Shown: positions 1-7,214 of the stretch, piece after piece | Layout: the number at the start of each line of letters is the position of its first letter | Position numbering within the stretch: position 1 is the first letter of the stretch | Assembly (NCBI GenBank): GCA_021733795.1 | Contig: JAIPKB010000037.1 | Coordinates: 1 to 34,123 of the forward strand | DNA length: 34,123 bases | Reading direction: 5' to 3' | Source: Akkermansiaceae bacterium | GTDB taxonomy: Bacteria > Verrucomicrobiota > Verrucomicrobiia > Verrucomicrobiales > Akkermansiaceae | The notes under the pieces: generated by a model | The model's input: the letters and a program-made list of their open reading frames with translations, nothing else | The model's database searches: none | What the model was told of the DNA's origin: nothing | Program-made: the position numbers and the translations under genes

Positions 1-106
1 ATTATGGGCAAAAGGACGACGATCGCCGCCGGCAGTGTTTGCACGTTGGTAACAGCTCCGAAGCGTATCGAGCTAAAAATCGGTCACTGCCCCTCGGACC
101 TTCGTT

Positions 107-138
107 CTCCCGCCAATCCGGTGAGGGACTGGCGGGAG
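107..138. repeat. Perfect 9-bp inverted repeat in the leftmost intergenic region
   Basis: Positions 107-115 (CTCCCGCCA) pair exactly with 130-138 (TGGCGGGAG) around a 14-nt loop. It lies about 65 bp beyond the stop codon of the minus-strand clamp-like gene and could be its transcription end, but there is no T-run on either side, so a REP-like element is equally possible. Nothing else was recognised in 1-201 apart from three loose copies of GCGATG between 145 and 173. Confidence 0.45.
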
Positions 139-201
139 AGGTAGCGATGGAGGTCGCGATGGGGTCGCGATGAAGCCGTAGCTGGCCCTCGATCGTTCTA
201 G

Positions 202-1083
202 TCAGGCGGCAGCGGCTTCCGGTGCGGCTTCCCGTGCGGTGGAGGGTTCAGGGATGGTGGCGTCCGCGCAGCGCATGGGCATGAGCACGCAATAGACGCC
301 GCCAGGGCCGGCCGTGAGCCCGGGGCTCATGCCATCGATCAGGCGGAGCACCGGGCCGATCTCAAGGGCGGAGGCCAGATAGGCCGGCTCGAACGCGATC
401 ACCGGCGGCTTACCCGTGCCTTTGCCGGTGTACGTTTCCGTAACCTTAACCGGCACCTGGATGGTGGCGGATTTCGATTCGTTGTCCACGCATGTGAGGG
501 TGAGGGTCAGCAGGCCGGGGCTTTCCCAGCTCAGCCGCACCGACAGGCGGTTGCCATCACCGGTGAGCGACCGCAGCCAGGCGATGAGCGCCGGGCGGTG
601 GGTTTCCGAAATGGTGGCTTCGGACAAATGCGCATCGGGAATCACCTGCCGGTAGTTCGGGTAGCTGCCCTCGATCTCCTTGGCAATGAGCGTGTGGGGA
701 CCGGAGCGGAACTCGGCATAGGGATTCGTTCGTTCGTTGTCGTTGTTGTCGTCAGCCTGCCGGATGGTAGCGTCGCGGGTGGCGAAGTCCGGGTGGACGA
801 GCACATGCGCCGCCGCATTGGGCAGGATGAAAGCCCGGCCGGTGAAACGGGCGGGTGCTCCGGCCAGCCGCCGTCCGTCGGTGGCGATCAGCATGCCGCC
901 GTCCTCGGGCGTGAATAGCACGCCGTTGAGGACATAGCGGCTGGCGTCGGTGGAGGCGCAGCCGGCGGTGATGCCGAGGGCGGGGAACGTTTCCTTGGGC
1001 AGGGCGGTGACCCGGCCCTCGACGGATAGGCGTGCCGGGAACTCCGCGGCCGGCTCCGGCTTGTGGACGGAAACCACATTCAT
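202..1083 (-). CDS. DNA polymerase III beta-clamp (DnaN) paralogue lacking domain I
   Basis: This 293-residue protein reads as domains II and III of a bacterial sliding clamp. Residues 50-57 (YVLNGVLF) and 67-74 (ATDGRRLA) match the domain II signature, residues 138-149 (EGSYPNYRQVIP) match the start of domain III, and VYCVLMPMR at 263-271 matches the conserved clamp C-terminus. About 22 further residues, mostly Ala, Glu and Pro, follow. Normal DnaN has about 366 residues in three domains; domain I is missing here and there is no room for it, because the divergent lipoprotein gene starts 106 bp upstream. ATG at 1083 is the natural start. Known clamps tether polymerase and bind partner proteins. 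Whether this one still forms a ring is unknown; it could be an accessory clamp, a clamp-binding decoy or a decaying duplicate. Its accessory setting fits a non-essential paralogue. The family call is firm, the function is not. Confidence 0.8.
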   Translation of the reverse strand: MNVVSVHKPEPAAEFPARLSVEGRVTALPKETFPALGITAGCASTDASRYVLNGVLFTPEDGGMLIATDGRRLAGAPARFTGRAFILPNAAAHVLVHPDFATRDATIRQADDNNDNERTNPYAEFRSGPHTLIAKEIEGSYPNYRQVIPDAHLSEATISETHRPALIAWLRSLTGDGNRLSVRLSWESPGLLTLTLTCVDNESKSATIQVPVKVTETYTGKGTGKPPVIAFEPAYLASALEIGPVLRLIDGMSPGLTAGPGGVYCVLMPMRCADATIPEPSTAREAAPEAAAA

Positions 1084-1188
1084 GCCGCCGCAGGGGGCGG
1101 TGAGGGTCAGGGTGGGACCTTCGGGGTCTCCGGGGCTACCCCCAAATCCGACCGGGCGGTGAACAATAATGTTGGAATCGATAAAATC

Positions 1189-1635
1189 ATGAAGAAAGCA
1201 TTCGCAATCGTCGCGTTGTTGAGCGCTATGCTCGGCTGCTCCCCCTCTGACAGGAAAATCGAATCAAACTGGTCAGAACCAGCCAATGGTCTGCAATTTC
1301 AGATCGCACCTGCCTCACAATTTCATCGAAATCGAGATGGCGTGGCAATGATTGAAGCCACCTGCACAATTAAGAACACTGGTTCGGTCCGGGCAGACGT
1401 TACACACCTCGCACGACTCTATGTTGTCGACTCGGCCGGAGTCACGAGTCAATGCCAAAGGCGTGAAGATGTTGCCGACTTGGTGCCTGCCCGTCCCACA
1501 GTCGCTCCTGGAGACACCACGTCATGGCTGCAGGATGGCCAAATTAAGGTCGTCCCCGGTGTGTATGACCTGTACGCAGTGTGGGACGGGAATATGAATC
1601 TGAAATCGCCATCCGTCAGGATCACAATCAAATGA
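1189..1635 (+). CDS. Small putative lipoprotein, function unknown
   Basis: I chose the ATG at 1189 because it opens a typical lipoprotein signal: two lysines, a hydrophobic stretch, then MLGC with the cysteine at residue 17. The open frame extends upstream, but that extension is Gly-rich and opposite the clamp gene. The mature part (about 130 residues) has a beta-rich look, with the segments TCTIKNTGSVRADV and PTVAPGDTTSW and an end that alternates hydrophobic residues. This resembles an Ig-like or FxLD-type extracellular fold of the kind that measures protein-protein contacts, but no family was recognised. It is divergent from the clamp-like gene, and a terminator-like hairpin follows about 70 bp after the stop. 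A surface or periplasmic location is inferred from the signal only. Confidence 0.65.
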   Translation: MKKAFAIVALLSAMLGCSPSDRKIESNWSEPANGLQFQIAPASQFHRNRDGVAMIEATCTIKNTGSVRADVTHLARLYVVDSAGVTSQCQRREDVADLVPARPTVAPGDTTSWLQDGQIKVVPGVYDLYAVWDGNMNLKSPSVRITIK

Positions 1636-1706
1636 ACGATATTCCAACAATTCGCGGCTCCCGATGGACATAAGCTTTCCAGTTTCGATTCAACTTCAGT
1701 CAATAC

Positions 1707-1727
1707 CGCTCCCACGGGAGCGCTTTT
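1707..1727 (+). terminator. Rho-independent terminator-like hairpin after the lipoprotein gene
   Basis: CGCTCC at 1707-1712 pairs with GGAGCG at 1717-1722 around a CACG loop, followed by CTTTT. The stem is short (6 bp) but the order stem then T-run fits transcription from the plus strand. The rest of 1636-1889 shows no gene. Confidence 0.5.
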
Positions 1728-1889
1728 GACGTTGGCCACAGAAAGCCATGAGTCTGTACAAAATATGCAAGTCAGTTGACATGTCGTCACAGGAGTGGCG
1801 TAGCTACTGTTTGTGGCGCAACCGCGACTTCACGTCTTTCGATTCGCTGGATTCAACAATTCACAACAGCATGTACAGTGTCATTCGCA

Positions 1890-2126
1890 TCAACCTAAGA
1901 GTTCTATGAGTTTGCAATTGAGTGACAAACGCTTTCGCTTCTGGCCTTGGAGATGGTGCGGATCGGGTTTCATTTTCCCCAGATCCGTGAGTTTTCGCAG
2001 CGCGACGAGCCGGGCGATGATATAATCAAATATCTTTTCAAGGCTGTAGCGCATCCCGGGTTTGCCCCGGGCCAGGGACAAGCCGATCTTCAGCCCGAGA
2101 ACCATGGCGATCATGCCCGCCAGCAC
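1890..2126 (-). pseudogene. Possible transposase C-terminal remnant next to IS66 debris
   Basis: The open frame gives 78 residues with a hydrophobic helix (GMIAMVLGLKIGLSL near the start) and a basic end. The same frame stays open upstream to about 2190, directly abutting the point where IS66 similarity stops. The pattern of a hydrophobic helix followed by a long helical basic tail is seen at the ends of IS4-like transposases, but I cannot assign a family with certainty. It could also be an unrelated truncated protein. The abrupt change of frame and similarity at about 2170 suggests a recombination junction between two mobile-element fragments. Confidence 0.3.
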
Positions 2127-2169
2127 CAGGCCCTTCAGATGTTGTGGTCCGCTGTTGCGGTTGAGGGCC

Positions 2170-2418
2170 TTGTCCGTGGTGCAGATATACGTTGAGCCGG
2201 TCCCACAGCGTCAGGGTGTAGTCGATGGCCTTGCCCAGCAGGCTCTTGGGCAGGACTTCGGGACGCTGGCGCAGCGTGACCAGATCGCCCTTGAGGATCA
2301 GGAGCACCGGCGCGGCGAGTTCCTGGCGGAGGCGGAAGCGTTCATCGGGTGCCGCCCGGCGCTGGCGCAGGGAGGTTTCAACCTGATAGAGCCGCTGGAT
2401 GGCGGCCAGGGGCTGCGA
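2170..2418 (-). pseudogene. IS66-family transposase fragment
   Basis: The minus-strand frame reads through residues such as SQPLAAIQRLYQVE, RFRLRQELAAP and VLPKSLLGKAIDY, ending in LWDRLNVYLHHGQ. This is the characteristic stretch of IS66 transposases just before the DNN catalytic region (usual form: LPKSPLGKAIGYALNQW followed by LTRFLEDG). The catalytic DNN segment and the C-terminal part are missing: after HGQ the frame runs into unrelated sequence. There is no start codon in a sensible place and no intact partner ORF, so it is dead debris. It marks past transposition at the left edge of the Rhs and nucleotidyltransferase region. Confidence 0.75.
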
Positions 2419-2684
2419 GGGCGGTCCCCAAGGGAGTTCCGCCGGATTCGGCCGGTCCGGGACGCCTCAGGATGGGCAGACCGGCGCGGTACCTGGAGCG
2501 CCAGCGACGCGGGGTGGAGGGCAGCGAAAGAAGCCGGCAGAGGGCCATGCCGCTGAGGCCGGGGCAGTCCTGCCGCAGCGCTTCAGACTGCGCGGGTCAG
2601 AGCCGGAGGGCGGTTTCACGGGCTGCGAATGCCAGAGTACTTGACAGCAGCGGCCGTTGGTGGGATTGTCCGGTGGTGAAGGTG

Positions 2685-2870
2685 ATGACGGTCAGTTTCG
2701 AGAAGCTGCAACGCGACAAGCGCAGGGCGCGGTTGCGGGATGCGCGCCGTCTGGCCCGTAGGGAGGTGACACCGGAACAGCTTGAGGCGGAGAATTCGCT
2801 GATTCCGATGGGCGCGAGAATCACCATTCAGGATTTTTGCCAAACCCTGGAACGTTACTATGGCAAATGA
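2685..2870 (+). CDS. Small basic partner protein of a nucleotidyltransferase pair
   Basis: This 61-residue protein starts at ATG 2685. It has a highly charged Arg/Lys N-terminal half (residues 8-27, many RR and DKRR motifs) and an uncharged C-terminal half ending in LERYYGK. Its TGA overlaps the ATG of the next gene (ATGA at 2867-2870), the usual sign of translational coupling. Small proteins immediately upstream of AbiEii/nucleotidyltransferase-like genes often act as antitoxin or partner, which is the basis for this suggestion; the sequence itself has no recognised domain. The longer open frame upstream of 2685 is compositionally different and overlaps IS debris, so I did not include it. 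Confidence 0.5.
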   Translation: MTVSFEKLQRDKRRARLRDARRLARREVTPEQLEAENSLIPMGARITIQDFCQTLERYYGK

Positions 2871-3529
2871 ATCCGCAGCCGGAATCACCATTGGAATCCG
2901 AGATCGGTGATTTTGCGGAGATCTTGAAACCCTCGGGAGCGGCCAGTCCACCGGTGATTGTCGGCGGTCATGCCGCTGGTCTTTGGAGTCGGTATTTTCT
3001 GTCACGAGGCGTGACCGAACTCGCGGGTTTCCTACCATTCCGGAGCAAGGATTTGGATCTCGTTGGGACCATGGACTTTCTGGAAGAGGTTCACCGCCGC
3101 TTTAAGGGAAGATTGCTGAGGTCGGAGCCGCGGAGTCCGGTTCTCGGCCGATTGGAAATCCCCCAACCCGGTGGCGGCTTCCTCCGGGTGGAGGTTCTTC
3201 ACACCGTCCTCGGCCTGAAGGCGAGGGATCTGAGGCGCACGGTGGACGTTGAGGTTGCGGGCGTCGTCGGCAGGATCCCGCTGCCCCACCTGGTGTTGAA
3301 GGCAAAGCTCGCCAATGCGCCCGGTTTGGATGATTCGGGACGATTCTCCTTGTGCCGGAGCATCCGATGGGCTAGATCCCAACCAAGCGATGACGGAGAC
3401 CCAACCACCCACGATTCCGATTCCCTGGACGGTCCGCAGACCTGCAGCCGGGACCCGGAGGTGGTCGAAATCCCGGCCGGATCGCCCCCGGAACTGCCGG
3501 AGTCCCAGACCAGGCACCAGGGCCTATGA
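2867..3529 (+). pseudogene. AbiEii-like nucleotidyltransferase, C-terminus replaced
   Basis: The first 160 residues look like a nucleotidyltransferase-fold protein of the AbiEii type: VIVGGHAAGLWSRYF near residues 30-44 and FRSKDLDLVG near 60-69 match the GG-H-A and S-K-D-[IL]-D pattern, and [15 protein letters not shown] follows in the usual place. After LDDSGR (about position 3345) the family pattern stops and the frame becomes Ser/Pro/Asp-rich low-quality sequence to the stop. The expected helical C-terminal half is absent, so the gene is probably truncated by recombination near 3345. Members of this fold serve as toxins in type IV toxin-antitoxin or abortive infection systems. It is coupled to the 61-residue gene upstream. 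The Rhs cassettes start about 220 bp further on. Confidence 0.6.
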
Positions 3530-3563
3530 CGTTGCGTTATATTCACTGCATGACGACCCTATA

Positions 3564-4442
3564 ATGGCAATTGTCATGGGTACGCCTTATTACGGTTATC
3601 GTTGGTACGACCCGCTGACCGGGAGATGGCCATCCAGGGATCCGATCGGGGAAAGGGGCGGGGTGAACCTTTATGGGTTTGTGGGGAACGATGGGGTCGA
3701 CTACTCAGACAGACTTGGTGCAGTCATCAATACGGAGTGCCCGATCAATGTTGAGTTAGATCGATTGAAAATCGCATACACATACAAGAAAGTAGGTGAT
3801 AGACACATTTACTCGAAGGGGGATCTCAGAGTCGATAGCGAAATTATTCGAGCCATGATAAAGCATGAGATGACCTTCGGCTTTGATTGCGAGAGTACGG
3901 AGGAATGCATACGTAAAATTGGAAAGCATATAACGATCAGAAAAACGGTTATTGCCAGAGCAAGGGCACTTCTGAAGGCCATATTTGGAGAAAAAAATAT
4001 CAAAATGACCGAAGACGGCAAGCTTCTTCCGGAAGAATCTTCCTTTTCTTGCCTGTATGCGGCGGAAACAGCACAGAGTGGATATCTCACGGCAAATGCG
4101 AGGTCTGAATACTTCATCCCCGAAGACAGAGGTTATATATTTAATTTGGATGACAAAGATCACGGTGGGACAAAGGACAATGCGGGCGAAAAAGGGGAGA
4201 ATCTTATATATTTAGGAAACCTAGAATTCTATGGGCACATACCTCCCGAAATGGGATCTCGGATCAAGTCCATTGAGGATTGGATCAAATCCGTCAAGAC
4301 ATGGGGTACCCCATCTCTTTCAATAGCGCGTCACGTTGTCGTTGAGGGAGTCGATTGGTATGGGCACACCAATAGCACACTTGTTACTCCTCAAAACGGC
4401 AATGCAAAAGATGAACAAGGGGGGAAGGCGACTTTGCCCTAA
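3564..4442 (+). CDS. Orphan Rhs C-terminal tip with Tgl-like transglutaminase domain
   Basis: The frame opens with [19 protein letters not shown] (from about 3585) and continues [18 protein letters not shown], the typical end of an Rhs/YD-repeat core. The rest of the core, normally more than 1000 residues, is absent. Counting from ATG 3564 (292 residues), the variable C-terminal part holds FSCLYAA with Cys163, GENLIYLG with Glu212 and EFYGH with His225. Bacillus subtilis Tgl transglutaminase has Cys116, Glu187 and His200 in the same order, with the same 13-residue Glu-His spacing and a matching GEN-LG context. I infer a protein-crosslinking or deamidating toxin domain. The start is uncertain: the frame is open back to 3315 with no clear ribosome site. 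Base composition drops sharply to AT-rich after about 3700, a sign of transfer. The next gene begins 8 nt after the stop and is the likely immunity gene. Confidence 0.7.
   Translation: MAIVMGTPYYGYRWYDPLTGRWPSRDPIGERGGVNLYGFVGNDGVDYSDRLGAVINTECPINVELDRLKIAYTYKKVGDRHIYSKGDLRVDSEIIRAMIKHEMTFGFDCESTEECIRKIGKHITIRKTVIARARALLKAIFGEKNIKMTEDGKLLPEESSFSCLYAAETAQSGYLTANARSEYFIPEDRGYIFNLDDKDHGGTKDNAGEKGENLIYLGNLEFYGHIPPEMGSRIKSIEDWIKSVKTWGTPSLSIARHVVVEGVDWYGHTNSTLVTPQNGNAKDEQGGKATLP
3627..3698 (+). repeat. Rhs core-end repeat, copy A
   Basis: The DNA encoding [18 protein letters not shown] recurs nearly identically at 5493-5566. The first about 50 bases differ at only a few positions. Beyond the GNDGVD codons the two copies diverge completely, which is the normal boundary between constant core and variable tip in Rhs systems. 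Confidence 0.85.
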
Positions 4443-4450
4443 CGAAAATA

Positions 4451-5023
4451 ATGAAAGCAGTATTTTTCCTATTGTATGTATTCTTGTATATGTGCTTCGC
4501 ACATGGGTCTCGTGCTGAGCCTGAGAATTGTGATGTTATAAGTTATTACATGATAAACGAATCCACTGATGTTGTTGGAAGACCTTTCAACAGGAGGATC
4601 AGAACGCACTATTTTCTCAATGACAAACCGGTGGGTGTTAACGAGGAAGGAATAAAGGCGCTCCTGCACAGTCTTTCACGAACCAAAAAGAAGATACTGG
4701 TCGTCCAGATGAACGCAAGGGAGGAGTCCGAAGGCATCTCCCGAAGTGACTTGCCTGGAATCATCACAGAACACATGGTTGAACTGATAAAGGTCTGCCG
4801 TTTTAAAGCGATTAATATGCAATTCCAGAACAATCCGGTCAAGTGGGTCATTGCACCGGAGGTTCGAGTTCCCGAGACCCGTAAGGGTGATTTTGGTTTC
4901 GGTGTCGCTGATGAGCATGAAGAGGTGACAGACGAAACTTCCCCTTCTGCCAACAGTCGCTCCGTACCGCGCCAACCGCCGGAAGGCCCGCCCCCCGCAA
5001 AGCCAGGCTCCGTGCCCCGGTAG
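4451..5023 (+). CDS. Secreted small protein, putative immunity partner of the first Rhs tip
   Basis: The 190-residue product begins with a clear signal peptide (MKAVFFLLYVFLYMCFAHG, cleavage probably near SRA-EP). The body has alternating charged and hydrophobic segments without a recognised family; the tail from about residue 160 is Ser/Pro-rich and ends PGSVPR. It starts 8 nt after the Rhs tip stop and shares its AT-rich composition, so the two probably moved together. Rhs and other polymorphic toxins are usually followed by their immunity gene, which is the reason for the suggestion. An exported immunity protein would fit a toxin that acts in the periplasm. A role as a second effector or a chaperone cannot be excluded. 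Confidence 0.55.
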   Translation: MKAVFFLLYVFLYMCFAHGSRAEPENCDVISYYMINESTDVVGRPFNRRIRTHYFLNDKPVGVNEEGIKALLHSLSRTKKKILVVQMNAREESEGISRSDLPGIITEHMVELIKVCRFKAINMQFQNNPVKWVIAPEVRVPETRKGDFGFGVADEHEEVTDETSPSANSRSVPRQPPEGPPPAKPGSVPR

Positions 5024-5155
5024 CTGTGCAAGGCCGCGCTTTCATCGTACCCGATTTCCAAGTTAATGTCGCACGAGAAGGGGACGGGAGTAACATTCCT
5101 TGACTGTGACAAGCTCTCAAAATCTTTCTAAAACCGTGCCTCCGGCCCGCCCCTC

Positions 5156-5200
5156 CCTGGACGGCCCGCCGCCCGAACTCGTCGGCTCCGCCCCTGACCT
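5156..5200. repeat. Cassette-boundary repeat, copy 1
   Basis: About 40 bases including GCCCGAACTCGTCGGCTCCG occur here and again at 6642-6684 with only a few differences. Both copies lie downstream of the secreted-protein gene of an Rhs cassette. They are GC-rich, unlike the AT-rich genes they flank. The remainder of 5024-5490 has no recognisable gene, although a frame stays open across it into the second Rhs tip. Confidence 0.7.
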
Positions 5201-5492
5201 CTGGCATCGTGTGCCGCCCACGTCCAAAATCCCCACCCGTCCGCCACCAAAACTCCAAAACCCGCATATTTTCCTTCCTTTAGCTGCTGGAATCGTCAGC
5301 ATGGCGCGTGAAAAGATGACCTGCCACCTGTCGGAATCCGCGCCTGCGCGCCGCCCACTCACCGCGAAAAACCGCGTCTGGGATTTTTTTCGTTTTGCTA
5401 ACAAAACGCGTCCTGCAAACCGCCGCCAGCCCCTGCAACCGCGCCGGAAAAACCGCCCTGCACCTACGAAAACCGCGTCGGGTATCCCTTGT

Positions 5493-5566
5493 TGGCCATC
5501 CAGGGATCCGATCGGGGAACGGGGCGGGGTGAACTTGTATGGGTTCGGGGGGGGGAATGATGGGGT
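5493..5566 (+). repeat. Rhs core-end repeat, copy B
   Basis: Near-identical to 3627-3698. It includes a G homopolymer of nine bases at 5547-5555 where copy A has GTGGGG-type sequence. It is the only Rhs-like DNA in the second cassette. Confidence 0.85.
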
Positions 5567-6062
5567 GGATGGGATTGACGTACTAGGGGAGAATATGCCG
5601 TCTATACCTAAGCGTAAAAAGATCGCATTTATTGTGGCGATTGCATCGGCTGCTTATTCATGTGAATGTGACCCCGATGAGAATCCCGAGTGGACCCCGC
5701 AAGATATGGCTTCGTGCGACGGACCCGGCATGAAGGAGGTCATTGCCAGGAAAACGAGATTATTTTACAAAGGTGAAGTACTTGACCCTGAGCAAGTTAC
5801 GGGGTCCGCACTTGGTGAGGTTCGGAAGCAAGCCGTGAAGGATTGCAAGAGTCGAGGACCTTGCAAAGTTAATGAAGATGAAAGGTACTATATTGAGGAG
5901 TTCGAAACATTCCTATATTTATTTGAGAAGAACAAAGGCTACCGAAGGAACTTGGGGATTGGGATGTTGGGTCCCGGTTGGGACGATCTGCCCGATGATG
6001 TTAGTTTAGAAATGATATTCATAGAACTCGAAAGTATTGGTGTATTTTCGGAAATGCCTTAA
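5493..6062 (+). CDS. Second orphan Rhs tip or secreted protein, function unknown
   Basis: The frame contains [18 protein letters not shown], then GNDGVDGIDVLG, the same Rhs core end as in the first cassette, and continues about 155 residues into an unrecognised domain (features: two CxC-like cysteines early, EDERYYIEEFETFLYLF, end VFSEMP). Upstream of 5493 the frame stays open to a TTG at 5100, but that part has no Rhs similarity. A real alternative is ATG 5595: it follows AGGGGAG closely and opens MPSIPKRKKIAFIVAIASAAYSC, which resembles a lipoprotein signal with the cysteine at residue 23. So this may be an exported 155-residue protein rather than a toxin tip. A run of nine Gs at 5547-5555 inserts an extra glycine codon relative to copy A. 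AT-rich composition indicates acquisition. Confidence 0.5.
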   Translation, partial: WPSRDPIGERGGVNLYGFGGGNDGVDGIDVLGENMPSIPKRKKIAFIVAIASAAYSCECDPDENPEWTPQDMASCDGPGMKEVIARKTRLFYKGEVLDPEQVTGSALGEVRKQAVKDCKSRGPCKVNEDERYYIEEFETFLYLFEKNKGYRRNLGIGMLGPGWDDLPDDVSLEMIFIELESIGVFSEMP

Positions 6063-6073
6063 TAAATGTAACT

Positions 6074-6619
6074 ATGAAGAATATCCACATGGCCATCCGT
6101 TTGCTTCTAATTATTATTGCAACCTCCTCCGTCTTTTGCGATCAGGTTAGAGGGGAGGGCGCTGCCTTGGGAAAGCAGCCAATGATTAAAGAGGCTCAAG
6201 CATTCCTGGCCATGTATGGCAACGTTATTTTTGTTCGAAGCGTCGAATCAGAGAAGGGCAAGCGGGAAGTGGTGGTAATAAAAGGGCAGCCAAGTGACGT
6301 CTTGAAGAGTCTCGTGAAGCTAGGAAATTATTATTTGGATAGTCTGGATGAAGATAATTCGCAGGCAGCTAACAATGGAGTTGTGTTTTGCAACATCTTT
6401 CTTGGTCCTGGGCATACTCGCGGGCGGGTGTGTAGACTGGTGGATGACGGCAGATTAATTGGAACCAAGATAACGTTGGAAGACTTGCTCAAAGCATCGA
6501 ACCTGGAACCTCGACCCCAAAAGAATGAAGTGAATACACGTGCCAAGGGTCGGCCAGTAAAGCCTGAGTCCGCGCCTACAAAGGACAGGCCAACGCACGA
6601 TAAGGTGTCGGACAAGTGA
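6074..6619 (+). CDS. Secreted small protein following the second Rhs tip
   Basis: The 181-residue product has an N-terminal signal peptide (IRLLLIIIATSSVFC around residues 8-22, with cleavage or lipidation near there). The middle, VIFVRSVESEKGKREVVVIKG and SLVKLGNYYLDSLDED, is a mixed alpha/beta pattern with no recognised family, and the C-terminal 45 residues are Lys/Pro-rich and probably disordered. It begins 11 nt after the stop of the second tip gene, the same arrangement as in the first cassette. By position it is the presumed immunity or accessory protein. It is not an obvious sequence relative of the first cassette's partner except in layout: signal peptide, compact body, proline-rich tail. 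Confidence 0.55.
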   Translation: MKNIHMAIRLLLIIIATSSVFCDQVRGEGAALGKQPMIKEAQAFLAMYGNVIFVRSVESEKGKREVVVIKGQPSDVLKSLVKLGNYYLDSLDEDNSQAANNGVVFCNIFLGPGHTRGRVCRLVDDGRLIGTKITLEDLLKASNLEPRPQKNEVNTRAKGRPVKPESAPTKDRPTHDKVSDK

Positions 6620-6641
6620 TCAAACCTTCTTGAATCCGCCC

Positions 6642-6684
6642 CGCCCTGGACCGCCCGCCACCCGAACTCGTCGGCTCCGCCACT
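6642..6684. repeat. Cassette-boundary repeat, copy 2
   Basis: Second copy of the GC-rich element at 5156-5200, lying 22 bp after the stop of the second secreted-protein gene. It ends the low-GC island; composition returns to GC-rich from here. No gene was recognised in 6685-6857. Confidence 0.7.
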
Positions 6685-6857
6685 GGTTCCCCACCTTGCG
6701 TGCCCCTCCGCCTTGCGGGCATTGTCACAAGTTGCCGTTCTCAACAAGACGCAGCCAAGGGCGTTCCACAGCCCCCGAACCGGTCCGGAAACCTCTGTCA
6801 GCGCCATTCTCAATAACAAGATCCGGCCCGTGGAACAATCGCGGCCGGCTGAATGTC

Positions 6858-7214
6858 TCACGACGCATGAAGAAATCCCTCAAGCATCTGCACGATCAAG
6901 CGCTGCTTGCTCTTGGGTAGCTTGCTCAAATCTTCCGCAAGCTGCTGGATTTTCGAGGTCGGTCCGCGCTTCGCGACCGCCTTGGGAGGCTTGATTCCAA
7001 GCACTTCCTCCACAGTGCATGACAACGCTTCGGCAAAACGAGGCACCAGGTGGGACGGAACGCTCCGGGTCTTGCGCTCGTAAAAGGTGATGCTCCGGGC
7101 TGGAACGCCCACGGCTTCCCCAAGCTGCGCCTGGGAGAGGCCGGCCGGCCAGTTTTTGCGGTCGGTTTTTGCTGGACAGGTCCAGTGGGGTGCGTCAAAT
7201 GGCCGGGTGAGCAA
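6858..7214 (-). CDS. XRE-family helix-turn-helix regulator, N-terminus incomplete
   Basis: The C-terminal 100 residues are a convincing regulator: GLSQAQLGEAVGVPARSI and TFYERKTRSVPSHLVP form helices 2-4 of an XRE DNA-binding domain, LSCTVEEVLGI ends it, and a tail with LPKSKQRLIVQMLEGFL is typical of this group. The first helix, usually an RLKxLRxxxG motif just before GLSQ, is missing: the preceding residues AKTDRKNWPA do not fit. There is no ATG; the only plausible starts are TTG codons at 7220 or 7214, which overlap the divergent SEC-C gene start at 7207. The gene may be 5'-truncated or decayed. It could autoregulate and control its neighbour if intact. Confidence 0.55.
   Translation of the reverse strand: MLTRPFDAPHWTCPAKTDRKNWPAGLSQAQLGEAVGVPARSITFYERKTRSVPSHLVPRFAEALSCTVEEVLGIKPPKAVAKRGPTSKIQQLAEDLSKLPKSKQRLIVQMLEGFLHAS

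Noticed and set aside
140..175. Iterons or an origin next to the clamp-like gene
   Set aside because: Only three loose copies of GCGATG with irregular spacing, no DnaA boxes and no initiator gene.
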